Shown here: piece after piece, positions 7,396 through 11,674 of the stretch
Numbering within the stretch: position 1 is the stretch's first letter
Layout: every line of letters begins with the position of its first letter
NCBI GenBank assembly: GCA_028869395.1
Contig: JAGWSE010000201.1
Coordinates: forward strand, 1-11,674
DNA: 11,674 nt
Direction: 5' to 3'
Origin: Alphaproteobacteria bacterium
GTDB lineage: Bacteria; Pseudomonadota; Alphaproteobacteria; Caulobacterales; Caulobacteraceae
The notes under the pieces: generated by a model
What the model was told of the DNA's origin: nothing
What the model saw: only the letters and a program-made list of their open reading frames with translations
Database searches by the model: none
Translations under genes and position numbers: made by a program

Positions 7396-7410
7396 GTTCA
7401 GCATCTGTTC
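7396..7410 (-). promoter_or_regulatory. LexA (SOS) box upstream of ruvA
   Basis: The plus strand has GTTC-AGCATCT-GTTC, a perfect match to the GTTC-N7-GTTC direct repeat established as the LexA operator of alphaproteobacteria. It ends 21 bases before the ruvA ATG. SOS control of ruv genes is common in this class, so position and function agree. No LexA gene is in the window. Confidence 0.8.
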
Positions 7411-7440
7411 CAGCATGCCGTAGTCCGCCCCGAAAGGCTT

Positions 7441-7493
7441 GCGCAATCGTGAAGGCGGCGATTGCGCCGCAACCGCTCGGCCGTATCGCCGCC
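7441..7493. promoter_or_regulatory. Overlapping inverted repeats in the ruvA/transporter divergent region
   Basis: A perfect 9-bp inverted repeat, GCGCAATCG (7441-7449) and CGATTGCGC (7459-7467), encloses a 9-base spacer. The segment GGCGGCGAT (7454-7462), which includes part of the right arm, is also perfectly complementary to ATCGCCGCC (7485-7493). The two pairings exclude each other. It could be an operator for a dimeric regulator, an RNA switch-like leader, or chance in GC-rich DNA. It lies upstream of the LexA box on the ruvA side and 43 bases before the transporter start on the other. Confidence 0.35.
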
Positions 7494-7512
7494 GCGATTT
7501 CCGGGCTTAACT

Positions 7513-7532
7513 CGCCCCGCGAAAGAGGGGCG
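7513..7532 (+). promoter_or_regulatory. Transporter ribosome binding site with possible hairpin
   Basis: GAGGGG (7525-7530) lies five bases before the ATG at 7536 and fixes that start. CGCCCC (7513-7518) can pair with GGGGCG (7527-7532) around an 8-base loop, which would partly cover the site. The Shine-Dalgarno sequence itself is clear; the hairpin is only six pairs. Confidence 0.45.
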
Positions 7533-7535
7533 GCC

Positions 7536-8786
7536 ATGGCGGACGAGACGACGACGCGGCGGTCCCCGCATCCGGCCATCTGGCTCGTGCTCTACCTGCC
7601 CTACGGGATCACCAACGGCTACGTCACGGTGACGCTGGCCTGGCTTCTGTCGCACGCCGGCGCCAGCGTCGCGGCGGTGGCGGGGCTCGCGGGCCTGGCG
7701 CTCGCGCCCAACACCTGGAAGGTGCTCTGGGCGCCGCTGGTCGACGTCTCGCTGACCGCCAAGCGGTGGTTCGTGATCGCCAACCTCGCCACGGCCGCCA
7801 CGCTCGCGCCGTTCGCCTTCCTGCCGCTCACCGTGGCCATGCTGCCGGCGTTCGGATGGCTGGTGCTGATCAACAGCATCGCCGGCAGCGTCACCGCCAT
7901 CGCGACCAACCGGATGATGGCCTACGACACCACCGACGCCGACAAGGGCCGCGCCGGCGGCTGGAGCCAGGCCGGCAACCTGGGCGGCGTGGGCCTGGGC
8001 GGCGGCGCGGGGCTGTGGATCGCCCAGCACACCGGCCATCCCTGGCTCGCCGCCGCCTTCGTGGCCGCGGCCTGCCTTCTGTGCACCTTCGCCCTGGCGT
8101 TCCCGCGCGATCCCCCGAGCGGCCGCGAGGGGCCGGGCTATCTCAGCGTGCTGATCGAGACCGGCCGCGACGTCTGGAGCCTCGTGCAGCGCCGCATCGG
8201 CCTGCTGGCCTGCTTCCTCATGCTGCTGCCGATCGGCTCCGGCTCGGCCCAGAACCTGTTCGCCGCCATCGCCAAGGACTGGGGCGCCTCCGCCGACCTC
8301 GTCGCCCTGATCGGCGGCGTGCTGCAGGGCGTGGTCGGCATCGTGGGCTGCGTGATCGGCGGCTACGTCTGCGACCGCATGGACCGCAAGCGGGCCTATC
8401 TGCTGTTCGGAGCGGTCATGGCGGGCGCTTCCCTCGCCATGGCGCTGGGGCCGCACACGCCCTGGGCCTTCCTGGTGTTCGCCAGCCTCTACAACCTGAC
8501 GGTCGGGCTCAGCTACGGCGCCTATTCGGCCGTCAGCCTCGAGGCGATCGGGCAGGGGGCGGCCGCCACCAAGTTCAACCTGATCTCCTCGATCTCCAAC
8601 GTGCCCTTGCTGGTGGTGGTCCTGGTGGACGGCTGGGCCCAGACCCGCTGGGGCTCCAGCGGCATGCTGATCGGCGAGACCATCCTGGGGCTCGCCGGCA
8701 TCGCCCTCTACGCCCTGGTCGCCTGGGCCACGCGCGGCCTCACCTGGTCGCGCGTGTTCGGCCGCCGCGCCGCCGCGGCCGGATAG
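7536..8786 (+). CDS. MFS transporter, AmpG/PAT-like
   Basis: The product has 416 residues and about 12 hydrophobic segments, an inner-membrane major-facilitator transporter. The first loop reads PNTWKVLWAPLVD (58-70), close to the conserved YTFKFLWAPLLD type motif of AmpG, the muropeptide permease family, and the following helices include AYDTTDADKGRAGGWSQAGN. In the second half GGYVCDRMDRKRAYLL is the typical MFS motif between helices 8 and 9. AmpG relatives import anhydromuropeptides or other solutes. The substrate here is not known from sequence and I leave the symbol blank. Start: ATG at 7536 follows GAGGGG by five bases, and the frame's extension further upstream crosses the LexA box and lacks hydrophobic or conserved sequence. 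A WD40 gene follows 47 bases later on the same strand, probably co-transcribed. Muropeptide transport would fit a cell-envelope neighbourhood but is inference. Confidence 0.88.
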   Translation: MADETTTRRSPHPAIWLVLYLPYGITNGYVTVTLAWLLSHAGASVAAVAGLAGLALAPNTWKVLWAPLVDVSLTAKRWFVIANLATAATLAPFAFLPLTVAMLPAFGWLVLINSIAGSVTAIATNRMMAYDTTDADKGRAGGWSQAGNLGGVGLGGGAGLWIAQHTGHPWLAAAFVAAACLLCTFALAFPRDPPSGREGPGYLSVLIETGRDVWSLVQRRIGLLACFLMLLPIGSGSAQNLFAAIAKDWGASADLVALIGGVLQGVVGIVGCVIGGYVCDRMDRKRAYLLFGAVMAGASLAMALGPHTPWAFLVFASLYNLTVGLSYGAYSAVSLEAIGQGAAATKFNLISSISNVPLLVVVLVDGWAQTRWGSSGMLIGETILGLAGIALYALVAWATRGLTWSRVFGRRAAAAG

Positions 8787-8833
8787 CGAAACGGGGGTTT
8801 CCAGGCCCGCGCGCCCGATCTAGGGACCAGCGC

Positions 8834-9817
8834 ATGATGACCTCCTTCGACGCCTATGTGACGGCGGCCCTCTTCGACAGCACCGGCCGGGCGGCGTTCG
8901 CGCTCGGCGACGGCACGGTCCGCTTCGAGACCGGCGAGGTGCAGCAGGCCCACGACGGCGCCGTGCTGGCGGCCGCGGTCCACCCCTCGGGCCAGGGCCT
9001 CGTCACCGGCGGCGACGACGGGCGCCTGATGTGGGCCGAGGTCGGCGGCCTTCAGGAGCTCGCGAGTCTGCCCGGCCGCTGGATCGAGGCGGTCGCCGCC
9101 TCCCCCGACAGCAAGCTCATCGCCTTCGCCGCCGGCCGCGACCTGCACGTCCGCGACGCCGCCGATCCGGCCTTCGCCCGCACCTTCGCCCACGACAAGT
9201 CGGTCGCCGATGTGGCCTTCGATCCCAAGGGCCGGCGGATCGCCGCGGCGACCTACGGCGGCGTGGCCCTCTGGTACGCCCGCATCGAGGGCCAGAAGCC
9301 GCTGATGCTGAAGTGGGCCGGCAGCCACGTGGTCTGCGCCTTCTCGCCCGACGGCAAGTTCCTGGTCTCCGCCATGCAGGACAACCAGCTGCACGGCTGG
9401 CGCGTCGCCGACGAGAAGAACATGCGGATGGGCGGCTATCCGGCCAAGGTGAAGAGCCTCGTCTTCCTGGCGCGCGGAAACATGATGGCCACCTCGGGCT
9501 CGAGCGGCGTGGTGGTCTGGCCGTTCGCCGGCTCAACCGGGCCGATGGGCAAGCAGGCCGCCGAGGTGGGCTACGACGAGGCCGCCATGGTGGTCCGCGT
9601 GGCCGCGGCGCCGCAGCTCGGCTGGGTGGCCGCCGGCCTCGACGACGGCCGCGTCTGGGCCTGCGACCTGGCCGGCCAGAAGATCGTGCCGCTGAAGGCC
9701 GAGAAGGGCTCGCCCATCTCCGCCCTCTCCATGACCTCAGACGCCAGGCGCGTCGCCTGGGGCGACGAGGACGGAAACGCCGGCGTGGCCGAGGTGGCCT
9801 CGGCCCCGCAGGACTAG
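8834..9817 (+). CDS. WD40-repeat beta-propeller protein of unknown function
   Basis: The product has 327 residues and no signal peptide or membrane segment, so it is probably cytoplasmic. Repeats of about 40 residues can be followed throughout: AHDGAVLAAAVHPSGQGLVTGGDDGRLMW (39-67), IEAVAASPDSKLIAFAAGRDLHV (84-106), VADVAFDPKGRRIAAATYGGVALW (124-147), HVVCAFSPDGKFLVSAMQDNQLHGW (165-189), VKSLVFLARGNMMATSGSSGVVVW (206-229), VVRVAAAPQLGWVAAGLDDGRVWACD (253-278) and ISALSMTSDARRVAWGDEDGNAGVA (295-319). With about seven blades the whole protein is one propeller, with no enzymatic domain. Such proteins are usually scaffolds. ATG at 8834 follows AGGGA by seven bases; a second ATG at 8837 is possible. 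Its closeness to the transporter suggests one transcript, but no partner can be named. Confidence 0.88.
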   Translation: MMTSFDAYVTAALFDSTGRAAFALGDGTVRFETGEVQQAHDGAVLAAAVHPSGQGLVTGGDDGRLMWAEVGGLQELASLPGRWIEAVAASPDSKLIAFAAGRDLHVRDAADPAFARTFAHDKSVADVAFDPKGRRIAAATYGGVALWYARIEGQKPLMLKWAGSHVVCAFSPDGKFLVSAMQDNQLHGWRVADEKNMRMGGYPAKVKSLVFLARGNMMATSGSSGVVVWPFAGSTGPMGKQAAEVGYDEAAMVVRVAAAPQLGWVAAGLDDGRVWACDLAGQKIVPLKAEKGSPISALSMTSDARRVAWGDEDGNAGVAEVASAPQD

Positions 9818-9828
9818 AACGGGTCCGG

Positions 9829-9849
9829 CGGCGCCGTCATGAGGCGCCG
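9829..9849. terminator. Possible bidirectional hairpin between convergent genes
   Basis: CGGCGCC (9829-9835) pairs perfectly with GGCGCCG (9843-9849) around a 7-base loop GTCATGA. It lies in the 49-base gap between the stops of the WD40 gene and the P450-transporter gene. There is no T-run on either side, so it is not a classical intrinsic terminator; position is the main argument. Confidence 0.3.
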
Positions 9850-9866
9850 GCGCGCGTCTCCCGGGT

Positions 9867-11674
9867 TCAGAGGCGGCCCTGGGCGAGGCGGCGGCCGAGC
9901 ACGAGGAAGGCCGCGAGGCTGACGGCGGTCGCCCCGGCGAACAGGGCGTAGAGCGGCAGGAAGCCGTGCGCGCCGGCCAGCAGCGATCCGGCCAGCAGCG
10001 GGCCCAGCGCGCCCCCGAGCGCCAGCGCCGCCGGCATCAGCACGGCCACGTTGCCGCGGCCGTCCGACGAGGCGATGATCCCCATCTGGTAGGACATGGG
10101 GAAGTTCCACAGGCCCATCGCCAGCACCAGGCCCGCGAGATAGCCGTTGTAGCCGTGGCCCCACTGCAGCACGGCGACGCCGGCGATGGCGAGCAGCATG
10201 CTGAGCGCCAGCGGCCGCGCCCGGCCGAGCTTGTCGCCCAGGAACACGGCCCCGAGACCCGCCGCGCCGCTGAAGAAGAGGCTGGTGGTCAGGGCCTTGT
10301 TCGCCGCCGCGCCGCTGATCCCGAAGCTGGGCGCGAGCTGGCTGATGAAGGCCCAGAGCGCCGACATGCCGGCGAAGGAGACGAAAAGCGCCGCCACGCC
10401 CAGCCAGGGCGCCCAGTCGCGCAGGACCGACGGCGTCGCGCCCGCGCGCTGGGTCATGGCGAAGCGCTTCTCCGGCGGCGTGCGCGCGCGCCCGGCCGGA
10501 ATGCCGGGCAGGCCGGCCAGCGAGACGGCGCCCACGACGCCGGCCAGGGCCAGGACGTCGCCGGTGAAGCCCCAGCGGGCGGTCACGAAGGAATTCAGGC
10601 CCAGCAGGGCGACGATGCCCAGCGCCACCTCGGCCGTCAGCTTGACGCCGAACGCCGGGTCCGGCCGGTGATGCTCCGAGACCACGGCGATGCAGACCGT
10701 GTAGAGCACGCCGAGCGCGGCGCCCGAAAGGACCAGCGTGGCCAGCAGCGCGGGATAGGAGTGGACCGCCGCGGAGGCGGCCAGCCCCGCCACCGACGCC
10801 GCCGTGGCGGCGGCCACGATGGCCCGCCAGTTGAACCGGTTGATCCAGAGGTTGGAGGTGGTCGCCACCAGAGCGAAGCCGCCGAGGTAGCTGGAGCCCA
10901 CCACCCCGATCTGGCCTTCGCTGAAGTTGAAGCGGGCCGCGGCGGCGGCGAGTAGCACCGGCATGACGTTGAACAGCAGGGCGGCTGCGGCCGAGACCGT
11001 GCTTGCCGACAGCAGCACCGGCAGCGGCTGGCGATAGACCTGCGGCCGAACGCGCGCCGGACGCGCGTCCTCGCTCGGGGCGGCCCGCGCCGGCTGCGCC
11101 GGCGTGGGTGGGATGCGGACCGGCAGGCTCGCGTAGCCCTTGATGAATGGGCTCGCCACGCGGACGGGCTCCCCCGCCACCTCGATGCTCGGATAGCGCT
11201 TGAGGATCTCTTCCCAGAGCACCCGCAGCTGCATCTCGGCCAGCCGATTGCCGACGCAGCGGTGGATGCCGAAGCCGAAGGCGCAATGCTGGCGCGGCCG
11301 CGCGCGGTCGATGATGAAGTCGTCGGGGCGCTCGATGGCCGTCTCGTCGCGGTTGCCCGAGACGTACCACATGACGACGGTGTCGCCCTTGGCGATCCGC
11401 TTGCCGCCGAGCTCGACGTCCTTCAGCGCGGTGCGCCGCATGTGGGCGAGCGGCGTCTGCCAGCGCACCGCTTCCGACACCATCGAGGGGATGAGCTCGG
11501 GATGCTGGCGCAGCTTTTCGTACTGGTCCGGGTGCTGGTTGAGCGCCAGCAGGCTGCCGGTGATCGAGTTGCGGGTGGTGTCGTTGCCGCCGACGATCAG
11601 CAGGATGACGTTGCCCAGGTACTCCATGGGCGTCATGTTCGCCGTCGCCTCGGCGTGGGCCAGCATCGAGACGA
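9867..11674 (-). CDS. Cytochrome P450 (CYP153-like) fused to a 12-helix MFS transporter; 5' end beyond the right edge
   Basis: One stop-free frame encodes two domains. Numbering starts at the Met encoded at 11666, an internal residue because the frame stays open to the edge. Residues 1-186 are the C-terminal half of a P450: I-helix GGNDTT (26-31), ExxR as EAVR (65-68), and the heme loop FGFGIHRCVG (130-139) with C137 as thiolate ligand. Stretches such as MEYLGNVILLIVGGNDTTRN, MWYVSGNRDE and GNRLAEMQLR resemble CYP153 terminal alkane hydroxylases. Residues 187-212 are a Pro/Ala/Arg-rich linker. Residues 213-599 form a complete MFS unit with about 12 helices (first around 216-239; GDKLGRARPLAL between helices 8 and 9). 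There is no stop, ATG or Shine-Dalgarno sequence at the junction. A cytoplasmic P450 joined to the normally cytoplasmic MFS N-terminus is topologically sensible. The function, perhaps hydroxylation coupled to hydrocarbon uptake or product export, is inference. An assembly or sequencing error must be excluded. Confidence 0.85.
   Translation of the reverse strand, partial: VSMLAHAEATANMTPMEYLGNVILLIVGGNDTTRNSITGSLLALNQHPDQYEKLRQHPELIPSMVSEAVRWQTPLAHMRRTALKDVELGGKRIAKGDTVVMWYVSGNRDETAIERPDDFIIDRARPRQHCAFGFGIHRCVGNRLAEMQLRVLWEEILKRYPSIEVAGEPVRVASPFIKGYASLPVRIPPTPAQPARAAPSEDARPARVRPQVYRQPLPVLLSASTVSAAAALLFNVMPVLLAAAAARFNFSEGQIGVVGSSYLGGFALVATTSNLWINRFNWRAIVAAATAASVAGLAASAAVHSYPALLATLVLSGAALGVLYTVCIAVVSEHHRPDPAFGVKLTAEVALGIVALLGLNSFVTARWGFTGDVLALAGVVGAVSLAGLPGIPAGRARTPPEKRFAMTQRAGATPSVLRDWAPWLGVAALFVSFAGMSALWAFISQLAPSFGISGAAANKALTTSLFFSGAAGLGAVFLGDKLGRARPLALSMLLAIAGVAVLQWGHGYNGYLAGLVLAMGLWNFPMSYQMGIIASSDGRGNVAVLMPAALALGGALGPLLAGSLLAGAHGFLPLYALFAGATAVSLAAFLVLGRRLAQGRL

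Noticed and set aside
7374..7535. Extended N-terminus for the AmpG-like transporter
   Set aside because: The extra 54 residues cross the LexA box and inverted repeats, and a strong ribosome site lies just before the ATG at 7536.
8788..8801. Hairpin GAAAC-GGGG-GTTTC after the AmpG-like gene
   Set aside because: A five-pair stem without a T-run, and the WD40 gene follows closely, so termination is not supported.
9814..11370. Long minus-strand open frame offset from the P450-MFS fusion
   Set aside because: It reads as Arg/Pro/Gly-rich sequence with no domain or hydrophobic helices, while the adjacent frame holds intact P450 motifs and transmembrane segments.

Overview
This window looks like chromosome from a GC-rich alphaproteobacterium, most likely Caulobacteraceae (Caulobacter or Phenylobacterium type). 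That is inferred from gene order, the GTTC-N7-GTTC type of SOS box, proline-rich Tol/Pal proteins and a CYP153-like P450; no taxonomic search was possible.

Left and centre (about 1-7375, all minus strand): ruvA, ruvB, ybgC, tolQ, tolR, tolA, tolB, pal, cpoB and the first codons of tilS read from right to left. TolQ-TolR-TolA form the inner-membrane motor, TolB and the lipoprotein Pal the periplasmic/outer-membrane end, and CpoB the periplasmic coordinator with peptidoglycan synthesis. Together they drive outer-membrane constriction at division. Junctions inside tolQ-tolR-tolA and pal-cpoB-tilS abut or overlap, which suggests translational coupling. The two wider gaps, ruvA-ruvB and ruvB-ybgC, each hold a facing pair of REP-like palindromes; one of them buries the ybgC ribosome binding site in a hairpin.

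Divergent promoter region (7376-7535): 160 bases between ruvA and a rightward transporter gene. It holds a perfect alphaproteobacterial LexA box upstream of ruvA, a perfect 9-bp inverted repeat that overlaps a second, mutually exclusive complementarity, and a possible very short leader ORF. ruvC is not beside ruvA here.

Right side, plus strand (7536-9817): a 12-helix MFS/AmpG-like transporter followed closely by a WD40-type beta-propeller protein.

Right end, minus strand (9867-11674): the most unusual object. One uninterrupted reading frame carries the C-terminal half of a cytochrome P450 resembling the CYP153 alkane hydroxylases, a short Pro/Ala/Arg-rich linker, and a complete 12-helix MFS transporter. 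The P450 runs off the right edge. This looks like a natural oxygenase-transporter fusion and is the best candidate here for something not previously described.
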